A stretch of 64,000 bases of DNA from Apostichopus japonicus. Lineage: Eukaryota; Echinodermata; Holothuroidea; Aspidochirotida; Stichopodidae. The notes below the pieces were generated by a model. It had not been told where the DNA came from and did no database searches. It was given only the letters and a program-made list of their open reading frames with translations. The position numbers and the translations under genes are program-made. The stretch covers positions 19,616,001 to 19,680,000 of the forward strand of contig NC_092568.1 in assembly GCF_037975245.1 (NCBI RefSeq), in the 5' to 3' direction. This document shows, in pieces, positions 39,546 through 51,242 of the stretch; the first letter of the stretch is position 1; each line of letters starts with the position of its first letter.

Positions 39546-40175
39546 AGTCTCACAAACTCGAGATTTTGACTGACCCAAACTGGATCTATAGACCTTAACA
39601 GTAAAACCTTCATGATGCATAATCTAGTTCTGATAGATCTTACCGAAGGTTTCGTGACATGTGTTCATCAAACGTCCTTTAATTTGTCTGTCTGTCTGTC
39701 TGTCTTGATGTAACCATCTTTGTATTTATTGGACGTTGCCATTCCACTTTAATATCATATACTATATGTAATATTCTTTACTTTGAATTATTATTAAATA
39801 ATTGGGTTTTATAATATAAACAATTCTAAAGCCAACCCTTCGGCTTTCTTTTTCCTTTATCTTTTTTTTTTATTCTTTTTTTTTTAAATAAGATGTTACA
39901 ACATTTGATTCATTCGTGATTATTATGATATCGTGTTGATGGTTGATTCCAGTATTCATTAGTTTGACGTCACAAGTTAAAAACAATGGATTCATTGTGA
40001 CGATCTAATTTAATTTAGTTTTGTTTGGTTAATTGTCATTTTGGTTATTTATTACTTGTTTCCTGTTCCTTTCGGATTTCGTTGTCTAGTATTATGTGTA
40101 TTCGTTACGTCTGAAATGCTGAAATGTATTAACTGACAGATAGATTGATATATGTATAACTCGTGTCACGTGATC

Positions 40176-40179
40176 GAAT

Positions 40180-40229
<50 letters not shown>

Positions 40230-40280
40230 TCATATATATATATATGTGATCGAATGTTTAAATATATATATATATATATT
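40176..40280. repeat. (AT)n microsatellites
   Basis: Two AT runs separated by a duplicated 'gtgatcgaatgttta' phrase. Confidence 0.95.
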
Positions 40281-40299
40281 GTATCTATATTTATAACTG

Positions 40300-41660
40300 T
40301 ATATAAGAGACGATGTCAACCTTGCATATGTATCGTATGCAAATTAAATTTAAAAAAAGATCGATAATATTAAGATGTTAACAGACTTAAAAAAAAAATT
40401 AAAAAAAATTAAAAAAATACATTTTCGTGAATTCAAAGAAATTGTTTTGAAAGTGACAAACTATGATAGAAAAAAACAATTCTTTCATTTTAAAATAAAT
40501 AATTCTTAAGTAGAGACCTCTAAATTATAGATTTTTTTCAATTGATTCCTGTTATATCAGTTTTTCCTAGATTTTCTTAAATTTATGAGGTTATTCAAGT
40601 AGATAGAACTCGTCTTATTCATGCAGCTGGATTCGTTTCATTACGGCTGGTTGTTGTTATTTTTTAAATATTTAATTACTATTTAGCTTTCTAGCTTAAT
40701 AATGTTATTGCAACCTGTTTTTTCCACTGCAGATTTACCGAGGCATGTTACTCTGTTTTTCTTTGCAGTCTAAAAAGTCTAAACATTTAAGTTTTGACCC
40801 TGAGCCCAGTGCCATAATTTGGTCTTGCAATCTGTTCAAAATGTTACATTCATTGTTTGCAAAATCCTTTCTTCATTTACAAAAAAAAAAAAAAATAACA
40901 TTGCAATAAATATAAAAGAAAAATTCATAAATAATAAGATTGAAGCTTATGCATGTGGCTTGATTACGTCATATTTAGACTTGATCAAGTCTTCGGCCCT
41001 GTGTTTGTGAAAGAGCATCAAATGGAATAGAGTGTTCTTACCTAAGTAGGGATGTTGTTATAATGACAGTTAGCTATATATCACACAGACCAATAAATGA
41101 CGTTTGGAATTTTGTGCTCCTCTATAAGGAGAGCTGCATTGTCATGCCGTGACTTCTTTGATAAAAAGGGAATTTCACTCCTTTAAAGAGGCAACATCTA
41201 AATAGCTCCTCCCATGGAGTAGTAATTCTCTCTGTTTTGAAAGAAAAATGCTATAGCCAAGCCTGACAAGAGGGAGGGCGGGTGTAGAGGTGGAGGGGTG
41301 TGTGTGTGGGGGGGGGGGGTAGGCAGCTATATAGCCGGGCCTCAGTTACAATAAAAGGTGCACAGCTATAGTGGTCATGAAAATTATACCCAAATTAAAT
41401 GTATCATATTATAATAATGATACTTATCTTTATTACTTGACCGAATGAATCTAGGTTTAATTTTAAAAAAAAATCAGATAAACTGAAAATCAATGTGTGA
41501 CATTTATGGAATGTAGGTTAAAATAAACGGTTTAACTATATTTTGAATAATTTTGCCAGTGTTGTGTTTTTCTCTCTCTCTATTGTTTCTTCTATTTTGG
41601 CACACTGTGGAGGCTGGAAGTTTTTTCACTGTTCTGGATTTTCCTTCTCATAACGTTTTC
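40300..41660. other. Intergenic, no gene seen
   Basis: Contains A-runs (40389-40420, 40880-40895) and an oligo-G run at about 41309. No coding evidence. Confidence 0.5.
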
Positions 41661-41666
41661 ATATAC

Positions 41667-41672
41667 ATATAT

Positions 41673-41762
<90 letters not shown>
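41667..41762. repeat. (AT)n microsatellite
   Basis: About 95 bp of TA units. Confidence 0.97.
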
Positions 41763-41817
41763 ACTATGGATCATACGTTAGGTCGACAGTTACATTGACT
41801 TACACACTAAATTTAAT

Positions 41818-41863
41818 CTAACCCTAACCCTTTTTCTAACCCTAACCCTAACCGACCCTAACC
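41818..41863. repeat. Interstitial telomere-like CCCTAA repeats
   Basis: Six CCCTAA-type units with small interruptions, between two (AT)n arrays. The motif is the animal telomere repeat. Motifs with 'ttaggtcgac' lie on both sides (about 41778 and 41952-41985). Confidence 0.85.
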
Positions 41864-41989
41864 AAAACTTTTAAATGAACGTTTTAGAGGACGGAGAACA
41901 TTATAAAGCTATTTGCGACAAGAAAAAGTGTCTTAAAATGGTAGTGAAAACATTAGGTCGACACTAGGTCGACACTAGGTCGACCTAAG

Positions 41990-41992
<3 letters not shown>

Positions 41993-42051
<59 letters not shown>
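41993..42051. repeat. (AT)n microsatellite
   Basis: TA units directly after three copies of ACTAGGTCGAC. Confidence 0.97.
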
Positions 42052-42053
<2 letters not shown>

Positions 42054-42816
42054 TGGGAAACAGCTGGTGTTCAGCTATATCAAAATTACGCGTGGGCAGC
42101 CATGATGCTTAGACTAGTTCGCGTTTGGCTAACCATCAAGATAATTAGTGAAAAGCGCGGTCGTTTGATGACAATTCTGTCGTATGGAAAACAATAGATT
42201 AGTAATGAAACTCGAGAGAATATACATTATCAACTACCATATATTGGTGGCACAAACTTATGCCATAAATAGCTCGGAAGGTTACTTGGATAATATCAAA
42301 AAGAAGAGAAAACAGGGGAAAATAGGAGCAAAAGGAGAATTCGCCCACGGAATTGTATAGTTATATATTGAATATATATAATTGAAATCGTGTATATAGT
42401 GAGTTAGGAAATTCAGAACAGTGAAAAAGCTTTCAGTGAAAAAACCCGTTTTACATGCGGACACCCTAACCACTAGGCTGTGGACGCTGATTGTATGTCC
42501 AGAGGTTCGAAACCGGTAAGGAAGGTCGTAATTTCACTGTAGGCGTTTGTCACCTGTATCGAACAATACTGTTCTGTTTTGGTGACACATTTGCCTAACT
42601 CTAGAGATCAAACATGATGCTAACCAACTGGAAATAATTTGTGATTCCTAAAGCCGGATCTCGAAAGAGATACTTTGAACAGACTTTTGTTAGTGAAATG
42701 GAGGTAAACGACAAAGGCAAATGTATATATAACAATTTAAATCGCAGTGAGTTGAAATTCCAGAACAGTGAAAAAACTTCTAGCTTCCACCGGGACTGAA
42801 TATATACCGGAATTGA

Positions 42817-42824
<8 letters not shown>

Positions 42825-42864
<40 letters not shown>
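42825..42864. repeat. (AT)n microsatellite
   Basis: TA units, about 40 bp. Confidence 0.95.
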
Positions 42865-42869
<5 letters not shown>

Positions 42870-43257
42870 CCTGAAATGGCTCATCCTTTGTTTTGGTTTT
42901 GTTGACATCCAGTCAAACTTCAGTACAATTGACAAAGTTTAAATCTAAAGAAGCACAATACACATAGAGCTTGTTTGTGAATAGGTTTATTGATTAACTG
43001 TTAGGAAAAAGTCCTCTTATTAAAACTTTTAATATTGTTTTCCCCCTGTCTATGCAGTAGCTGCTAGGATTGACAGTTCTAATTCCCCATTGTTTCATGT
43101 AAAAGGACTAAAGGAACTACTGCGTAAACTTAAGTACGGTCATTCACATTCCTCATAGTAACTTCTTTCAAAGCTGTGATACTGAATATGCTCCTTTGGT
43201 ATGCAAGAGTGATTGCAACAGTATAGCAAAGTTAAACACCCGTAATCATAGAACAGT

Positions 43258-43331
43258 CAGTTCAGAATAGTTTAGTGGATAATCTAATGACAATGAGCTA
43301 GAAGTTCCGAGTTCGATTCCCACTGAAACTG
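43258..43331 (+). mobile_element. tRNA-like SINE head
   Basis: CAGTTCAG at the 5' end pairs with CTGAAACTG at the 3' end. An A-box-like TAGTGGATAATC and a B-box GAGTTCGATTCCC sit at tRNA-like spacing. The anticodon arm is not convincing, so this is read as a SINE head or tRNA pseudogene. Confidence 0.5.
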
Positions 43332-43410
43332 TGAGGATTGAAATATTTTTCATTCACAAACAATTTCCGGGTCGGATCTTTAAATATTATTTCTGAAACT
43401 ATTATTTCAG

Positions 43411-43760
43411 CTGATGTGTTGGTTAGCGCGACGGTGTAAGCGTAAGACCTTGCACTGCTAATCGAGTAAAGCGTGGCTAGGGTTCGAGACAGGCTGGAGG
43501 CATACTTCCTCCGGCTGTAGGTATGGTACCTTTTGCGGCCTAGGATCCCGTGCCATGTCTCCCTTGTTGTCGTAACGAACCGGGAGGAACCGAGGAGTGT
43601 CGGTTGGCCAGAGGTCGGCCAGAAGCGTTCTAGGTGGCGTGCGTGAGTCCTTGCCTTTGGCCAGAGGGCAAGACACTCTCTGTGACCGGCATGTGTGCAA
43701 CCCATATCCAGTGAATACGTGGCCCGATGAGTCGCCCCTCCTAAAATTTTGTCTACGGAA
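43411..43760 (+). mobile_element. Second tRNA-like (tRNA-Ser-type) SINE candidate
   Basis: 'ggttagcgcgacgg', 'actgctaatc' in anticodon position and the B-box GGTTCGAGAC resemble a serine tRNA with GCT anticodon (about 43420-43490). The GC-rich body runs to about 43730. It overlaps two minus-strand frames of 135-145 aa that look like repeat translation. Confidence 0.45.
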
Positions 43761-43849
43761 GCTTATAAAGGCCATTACGCTTTTCATAAAATGTTTAGAC
43801 AACGTAAATGAATAGCGCCATCTAATGTACACTTCATGTTGGCAAGTAA

Positions 43850-44093
43850 AGGCCGGGTCACATCTGCGCGATTCAACACGCGATTCAACTCGCAACTAAA
43901 ATCACGCGAATCAGAAAAGTTGCTTTTGAGAAGTTGCGCTGATTAGGACATTGCTCTATTGCAAATCAACCCAAATCGACTGCGCAACTTTTATTGCGCA
44001 ACAAGTTGATACTCGTGTCTAACTACGCGATTCAACCTTCAATTGTATTGCGAGTTGAATCGCGTGTTGAATCGCGCAGATGTGACCCGGGCT
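43850..44093. mobile_element. Harbinger-like MITE, 244 bp, ~43-bp terminal inverted repeats
   Basis: The ends read AGGCCGGGTCACATCTGCGC and (inverted) AGCCCGGGTCACATCTGCGC and stay identical through GATTCAACACGCGATTCAAC to about 43 bp. Flanked by TAA on both sides (43847-43849, 44094-44096), the 3-bp TWA duplication typical of PIF/Harbinger. No coding capacity. Near-perfect arms suggest a young copy. Confidence 0.9.
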
Positions 44094-44099
44094 TAAGAG

Positions 44100-47000
44100 T
44101 TCATAACGTCATGAATCCAGAAGAAAGCAACACCAGGTATAATTCAAATATATTATGACGTCATTGTGACGCTACCATACTGAAGGATCGTTTACATAAT
44201 TAAAAGTCAGTTTTCATTGATACTAATTTAATATGGACACCTCAGCAATCAAGCAGTGAAATATTCGGGCCTGTTACCAAACCACATCATATGGAGAGAA
44301 ACCTAGAGTTAAAAAAGCTTTGTTTCGAGATCAACTACTTCACAATCTATATCCTAATAACAGTGTTTCAATATCTATTTCTAAGGATCTGGTAGGTGAG
44401 GGGGGGGGGGGTGGGGAGTGGAGAGGGGCGAAGAGGGTGTGGTGAGGGTATAGTGGGTGTCGGTTCTCTTTCGTTGAACCTGTTGATCAAAACACGACAC
44501 AGTCATCAGCCTTTTCCGGTAATAAATACAAATATTGAATATGTGCTGTTTGTTTTAACAAATGGATAAAATTTCTTCTGGCGTTTTTCAAAACTCTCGA
44601 CGATTGCCACTCAGTAACAACCACAAGTTTATCCAGGTGGCAGGAGTCACAGATCTTTACCCTTTTGCAAATAAATATTTCAGTCCTTGTTTTGTATAAT
44701 TTCCAAGTCAAATATATAAGACCTGACACCTCCACCCCCACCCACCCCACCCTTTTTTGATCATTTAATAGCAGTTAAAGGATTTAATGATTATGCCTGT
44801 GGCGTACAGGACCAGAGAATGTTGCAGCATTCCACGTCTGGGTTCATAATGACTTCTTTGAGACTTACACAAGAACTCACTGCTGATCTAAGTGCATGCA
44901 ACGACTCTATACATTTCTTACGTCTTAAACTTATTCATCAATAGCGTCTGCACCTGAACATGTTCCTTAATTCAAATAGGAATTAGATTTAACTATTGGC
45001 TAAGATCATGTGTATTGTAGAACTGTGCAATATATTTCTTCCTTTCAGGTGGCCGCTATAAACAGTAGTATATTGCTCACCAATCTTAAACCTGATAATA
45101 ATATCGAATCCCTTTTCCATGGCTGGGGTTGTCCACTGACTGGAATTTATTCCTTTCTTAAAACATTCTTTGGTTAGAAATGTCGATGGATAGGTTGAAA
45201 GCTCAATACACACAAACCACTTGGTCCGTATCGTTCATATTATGTCAATTGGAAGATATTACGTGCCTGCATGCCAAGGTCTTAGTTCAATCGACGTATA
45301 GAATGGCAAGAGACTGGGGACTTTGAAGGGAGGTTAGTTTGACAGTGTTTACATCGTTTGTAGGCCTATATCTGCATTACACATCATGTACTCATACATA
45401 GAGTGCTAAGATAATGTACTGCTAATGTGAAACAGATGATTTATTTCCACAAACAAGTCATTTTTTTGTTAAGAAGGAAATGAATGCCATCCCGCGGTCT
45501 GGCCGGGTGCAACCACCATTTTTGTACTGGTGGGGGGGGGGGGGGTGGGGGTTGGGGTGATCGGGGATAAGATGTTATGTCGTTAAGAGGAGGAGTCTGA
45601 AGGGAGGGGTTGACCTCCATTGGTGAAATGGAGGGTACTTAGATGCAACATTATGCTATACTTGGAAAGTTTTGAAACAATGTTGAAGAATTTTCTTCCA
45701 TTGTTTAGATTTTACTGCGTTCACTAGCTGTATATGTATGTACAGACATCACGAATTTGATAGCATTCTGTCAGCCGGTGGGTTACACTGGGTTGCGCCC
45801 TGCGTCATGATGACTTCACTAACTCTACTGTTGCCAGATGCATTCATAAATTGTCACCAGTATAGATTAGTACATGTTTCGCATTATTACAAGTTTATTA
45901 TCATACACCGTAAAACAAAAGTATATAACGTCACAGAAGAAGCCATTCTGCGACCATTATAATAATCAACCATTGTATAGAATACATATAACCTCTTTAT
46001 ACATATTATCCTTAAAATGGAAGTTGTTTATATATGATGTGCACTTTTCGCGCCGAGTACATATTTGGAAATAAATCAATGTTGCTATAGTCTTGCATAA
46101 AATACACAAAAAGTTTATTTTGTTAAAATATTTAGAATGTCCGCTCGCCTTCCAGACAAAACATCAGCCATAAATTTGGGACATTTACTTGCATATAACA
46201 TCATCATAGATTTACCAGCCTTGTCTATACTTTGAAGACTATGATCTGAAACTTTTATTGTCTGCAACTATCAAGGCATGCGTATACCAATTTATTTTAC
46301 TCTAACCTACCCGTTTGTATCATAGACAATTATACAAAGAGAATGTCTTGAGTAGGACTATTGCAATTTGAAATAAGATACTGATCTGGTGCATGGGTGG
46401 GGACAGGGCGGGACGGCGTAAGCGGGGGGGGGGGGGGGATCTAGGATAGTCCGTGTTTGTGTAAAACACAGACAGATGTATTGACCTTCACGGACAGCAA
46501 TTTTTTGGTTCATTCACTCAATCTAGACTGCAAATGGGCCCAAAAAATGGGCAAAAATGTTCCACGTCATCAGTGTGTCATTATTTAAATACCACAGAAC
46601 CACACAAAATATGGTGTAGACTTTGGTGTCGGTTAAGTTGTGTTAATAATGTAATGCTTGAATGAGGCTTTAAACTATTATATAAGCTCGTTTATTTCGA
46701 AATAGGGTTATGATATGACTTCAACCACATAAAATAGGCCCCCTAATCATATTGAGAGTTATCCCGTTTCATTTTGTGAATATTAGACTACTGTGTATAG
46801 CGTGGCCAGTTACATTATGTTACGCCACAAAATGAAACGTAGCTTTAAATAACTGCTTGATTATTATTGATATTATTATTATTATTATTGTTAAGGTGAA
46901 AAGAAACTCCCTTTCTACACGCTAGATACACACCTTTGTTATTTACCGTCAAGTTACGCTTTCTGTAGTAATCGGTATCTAACTGCATAGTAACTGCATA

Positions 47001-49700
47001 CATGAACATTGTGGGTCTCTAGTACGAAAAACACCAGCACTAGATTCAGGGACGTACATTCATGTGAGACAATTGGCTTGACTCTCCAATAGATGGAATA
47101 TCGGTGCTCAAAAACATGACAGTTGATGGAAAATTTGATTTATGCAAGATATCTTAAAATAATTTAAGCTGATCGCACTCTTGACAAAATCATTCTGATT
47201 TCTGAGCCAATAACTTTAGGCTATTTTTAATCCTTATGATTGTAGGCTTACTTTAGTACAAGATTTGACAAAATTCGAATTACAATTAACCGAAATTTGT
47301 TGTTTCACTCCTTGAACAACCCATAATAAAGTTGAAAATACTACAAACTAACTTTTAAACTTGTCTGAATACGGCTAATTGGCGTTCGATTTAGCACCTT
47401 ATAGCATATTAACTCAGTACCCGGTATAGCATATTGAAGGTACACAGAACTGACAACCCAAGCGTGTTATGCTGCTGAAAATGTCGAAATCGGAATTTCC
47501 TTGGAAAGATTTGTTGGTGTTTACGGTCGTCATTTCACAAATTAAGGTATAGCTATAATGCAAACTACAGTATAGGCCACCTGCCTACCTTAACTAATAA
47601 AGTAAAGTAGATTTCTATATCAGTCAGTTTTATCCTATGATTCCAACCAGTTGGAATATTATGATTCTACACCCCCCCCCCCTACCCCCTAATCACAAGG
47701 GCCTAGCAACGTTCCGGATATAGGTAATATGTACTCTAGTCAGTTAGTAACAAGCCTTTTGTTTCTTATTTCACCGCTAAGTTACGCCGTCTGCAGTAAT
47801 CTGTAAATTAATTTGCAGTAATTTAAAAAAAAAAATTTAATTTTTTTATTTAATTTAATTTTTTTTTTTAATTTTAAAATTAAATGTTAAAATTTGCAGT
47901 AAGAAAAAACTTGCAGTAATTACTGTGCCACCTGTAACACATGTTACCGTGTTACGAACACAGCGCAGTAGTTACTGATGCACGGCTGTGGAACATGAAC
48001 AGTAGTTACTGTACTAGCTATGAGTATTGGGTGAAATAACTGTATATAGTAACTGTACGCACGTACGTTGTGGTTCTAGTGGGAAGTACCCTGGTACTGT
48101 ATGTAGCCTACCGTACTATTGTCCGATTAAGATGCTTGTGCGTAAACTGTTACGATGTGATAATTTCAGACATTATACCAGTAAATATAATTTTTTTTTT
48201 ACCTATAACTGTTCATAAGCGACCTGTCATACCCATTAGGTACGGTCCAGTTGTTTCCATGCAGACATTTAATGCATATTCGGCCATCCGTACTTTGGCA
48301 AAACATTACATACAGAAAAAAAAAACTGGAGGACACATCTGCAGTCTGCATATGTTTTTACAGCTTCTTCTCAGTACAAGTTGACACGCATAACAACTCA
48401 TTCGACGAGCTAAGTGTATTGGACGTTTTGACGGATACCCGAGGCTTGTTAGGAATGTTTCCTTATTAGAATGCCTTCCTAGCAACGGCCCTTTCCTCTC
48501 GAATAGTTTCCAATTATCATATGGATATAGTGAGACATTAAGACATGCTACTATGTTGTTGAAAATATCACAACAACAACAAAACTTGTAATAAAAAAGT
48601 ACACTTTTATTCATGAGACATTCAAAATAATTGGAATTTAGTACACAGAGGATATCCATATTTGTCTGAAAAGTTTGAGGGTAACTATGTGGTATGTCCC
48701 CTGACAAATCAAAGTCTAACTGCCCCTCCAAGTTTGTTCCCTCCAGGTTACCCCTTCCGTCACCCGTCCATTCTTCGATGCTATTGCGATGCTATTGTAG
48801 TGCACATGGTATTTTGAAGGGTCCTGATTGGCCCAAAGTTTGGCATTTGTCTTTTAACCTCTTATTGTGTTACATAATGGTATATCCATTAGCCACTCAC
48901 TCCTATCCCTTCATAACTATGTGCACTAAACCACCAGGTTTCAGGGCAGTGTCACGAGGGGTGTGACGTGAGTACTATTATTCCACAAATTGTCGATAGA
49001 CCATAACATCCACGGTACGTTACATATGTGGGCGAGATAGTAACAGTAACGTAGACCATATAGAAGGCTACACGGAGATTTCTGTCACCACTAGGGATAT
49101 GTAATAACACTGGCCACTCCAAACCAAGGATATATCTATAACCAATCTCTTCTCGAAACACATTTCATCGAGAGCATGTTACGCTATACTTGGACGCGTA
49201 GCGCACATATTTAATTGCGTCAACCAAGCAAGTGCGTATACGTTCGTTTATTTTCATTGCGCATACTTGTTGCGTGTGTTCTACTCAAATATTATGTTGC
49301 AGCGGGGAAACATAATTTCAGTCGCTATCTTAGAAATACGGCAAATCAGTTTCACGAAACGAACATCCCAGCCAAACAAACACATGCGCGTATACGCGAA
49401 AGTTAGCTTCATTGTGAAGTATTACGATTTCGCTGTGAGATGCATCTTATTGTCACAACCGCACGTCTGCAGACGCGCGCGTCTACGATTCACGTCTTGG
49501 TGTGTGAGAGGTATAGGAGTTATCAATATAGTGCCTCCGGTGCTATATAGAATCTTTGAGAAGTATAGAAGTTAGGAATCTGGCGCTTCGGCGCTAAGAA
49601 TGACTTTGCGTGTGGTAAGGTGCTTTGCTTTACTAATGCTATGCATGTGTGCGATGAAGAATTGATTCATCATCTTACGTAACTCTCGATCCTATGCGTA
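44100..49700. other. Intergenic, no gene seen
   Basis: Oligo-G runs at 44401, 45533 and 46425, an oligo-C run at 47673, and AT-rich palindromic sequence at 47822-47890. A 141-codon minus-strand frame at 48306-48731 matches nothing I recognise and has no splice support. Confidence 0.5.
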
Positions 49701-50014
49701 AATGGACCCTTGTTGTAGACTAAGTTGTCCATCGTTATTTCATTCAAGAAATGAAAGTCATAGGTTTACAGATCTTTCCCTTAAACTTTAAAGTTTCTTG
49801 CCATCACAACACCCTACACCCTAAACTGGGTGTTGTATACATAAATGAGCACGCGTTCTTTTCTTTCGTGCGTAAGCCTACAGGTTTTGCGTGCTTTATT
49901 TCGTTTATGACAATGGATTTTACGTGTTCCTCACGTTGCTATCAACAAAAGTATACTATCGCTGATACTATCACGTTGTGCTTTACAAACTTACTGAAAT
50001 ATATCAATTTGAAA

Positions 50015-51242
50015 ATGCATCTTCCGAGTTCTGTGACAGGGAAGAAGCTGGAAGGTAAGATGAACTTTCTACTGAATGATTCAACCAATGGCTAATTGCT
50101 ATTTACAGAAACCGACGATAAGGAGAACCAATTATTACGGACCAAGCCAAAGGCCTTGTTGGTTATAGTTAATGTGTTAGGCCCATACAGCCTACATCTA
50201 CATTTATTGTTCTGTCAGCATTGTAGCCTAACGAAGACCTAGAATTTAATCAAGCCTATACCTCAACGCTCCACCTCTACGGCTCCATTTATTGTGCTAT
50301 CATAGGTTAACTTGTATTTAGGTTAAAAAATTGTAAGTTTTAAGCTTAACTCGTAATTTTTGCACCAACACATAACAAAAATTTTAATCAAGTGTAACCT
50401 ACATCATATTTTCTGACACAGGAATAGGGAATGGAGGCAAGAGGGAAGTATCCAATGGAACTGTTGGACCATGCTTGGCCTTGACAACCAAAGGACGGAA
50501 GCGCCGCCATCTTAACGATTGCGATGGAGAAGCTGATAAAACGTCTATTCTAAGTTTCTCCGTAATGCCGAATACACCTTTAACAACCTGCCTTCTCCCA
50601 GCTAAGCGGAGGCGCTGTTTAGGAAAGCCTAACAAACTACCATGTTTGGGCTTGACAACCAAAGGACGAAAACGCCGCCATCTTAACGATAGCGATGGAG
50701 AAGCTGATAAAAAGTCTACGCGACATTTCTCCGTAATGCCGAGTACATCAACCTACCATCTCCCAGCTAAGAGGAGGCGCTGTTTAGGAAAGCCGAGAAA
50801 ACTTTCGCTGAACAGTGATCCGTCAAGTCTGGATGAGCCTGTATGGAAGGGGTACCGTGACGTAACAAACGGTAAATAACTTCAACCAGTTTTCTAATAT
50901 TGTTAATGTTTTATGAAGAAATTTTCACTTTAAGCACAACCCCCATCCCCCAACCAAAATGGCCAGATTAACCGAAAATCTGTTATTAATGTGTGATGAG
51001 TTACTTTTTCTACTTCTTCCTAAGAAAACTTGAGCTAAGTTGAAATTACTTTTCTTTCAGTATCTCAAAAAATGCCAAAGAAACCGAAACCGAGTTTGGC
51101 TAAAGTTGAACGATGTCTGGATTATCCGATCAAGAATGAGGATATCTACGCTTTCATTCACAACATACGCTTGGATATCACTAGATCGGATCAACTATCC
51201 TCTGAACTGGACTTAAAATGTCTGCTAACTTCGAGTGGATAA
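50015..51242 (+). CDS. Unrecognised basic, probably nuclear protein with internal duplication; 3 exons
   Basis: Join 50015-50054, 50422-50871, 51061-51242. All junctions are phase 1, with donors GTAAGA (50055) and GTAAAT (50872) and acceptors GACACAG and TTTCTTTCAG. The frame is open to TAA at 51240-51242, giving 223 aa from ATG 50015. The same frame is open upstream to an ATG at 49751 (311 aa), but that extension looks like translated non-coding DNA. The middle exon holds two copies of a ~57-residue unit with TTKGRKRRHLND, DGEADK, FSVMP, LPAKRRRCLGKP; the basic clusters resemble nuclear localisation signals. The last exon is different: KKPKPSLAKVERCLDYPIKNEDIYAFIHNIRLDI, which looks like a folded helical segment. 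I do not recognise the family. Preserved phase across three exons and the purifying-looking repeat argue for a real gene; a 5' exon could be missing. Confidence 0.68.

Noticed and set aside
42460..42520. tRNA-like boxes (GCCTAGTGGTTAGGG on the minus strand and GGTTCGAAACC)
   Set aside because: The A-box-like and B-box-like parts are in the wrong order on either strand for one tRNA or SINE head.
43298..43895. Minus-strand frames of 135 and 145 codons
   Set aside because: They overlap tRNA-like SINE sequence and run into the MITE; composition and overlap fit repeat translation, not a gene.
48306..48731. 141-codon minus-strand frame
   Set aside because: No recognisable domain, no splice partners, ends in a Phe/Cys run translated from an A-tract; kept only as a mention in the intergenic entry.
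49751..50014. Upstream in-frame extension of the unknown three-exon gene
   Set aside because: Although open, its Cys/Phe/Ile-rich composition differs from the basic protein downstream; more likely 5' UTR or intron.
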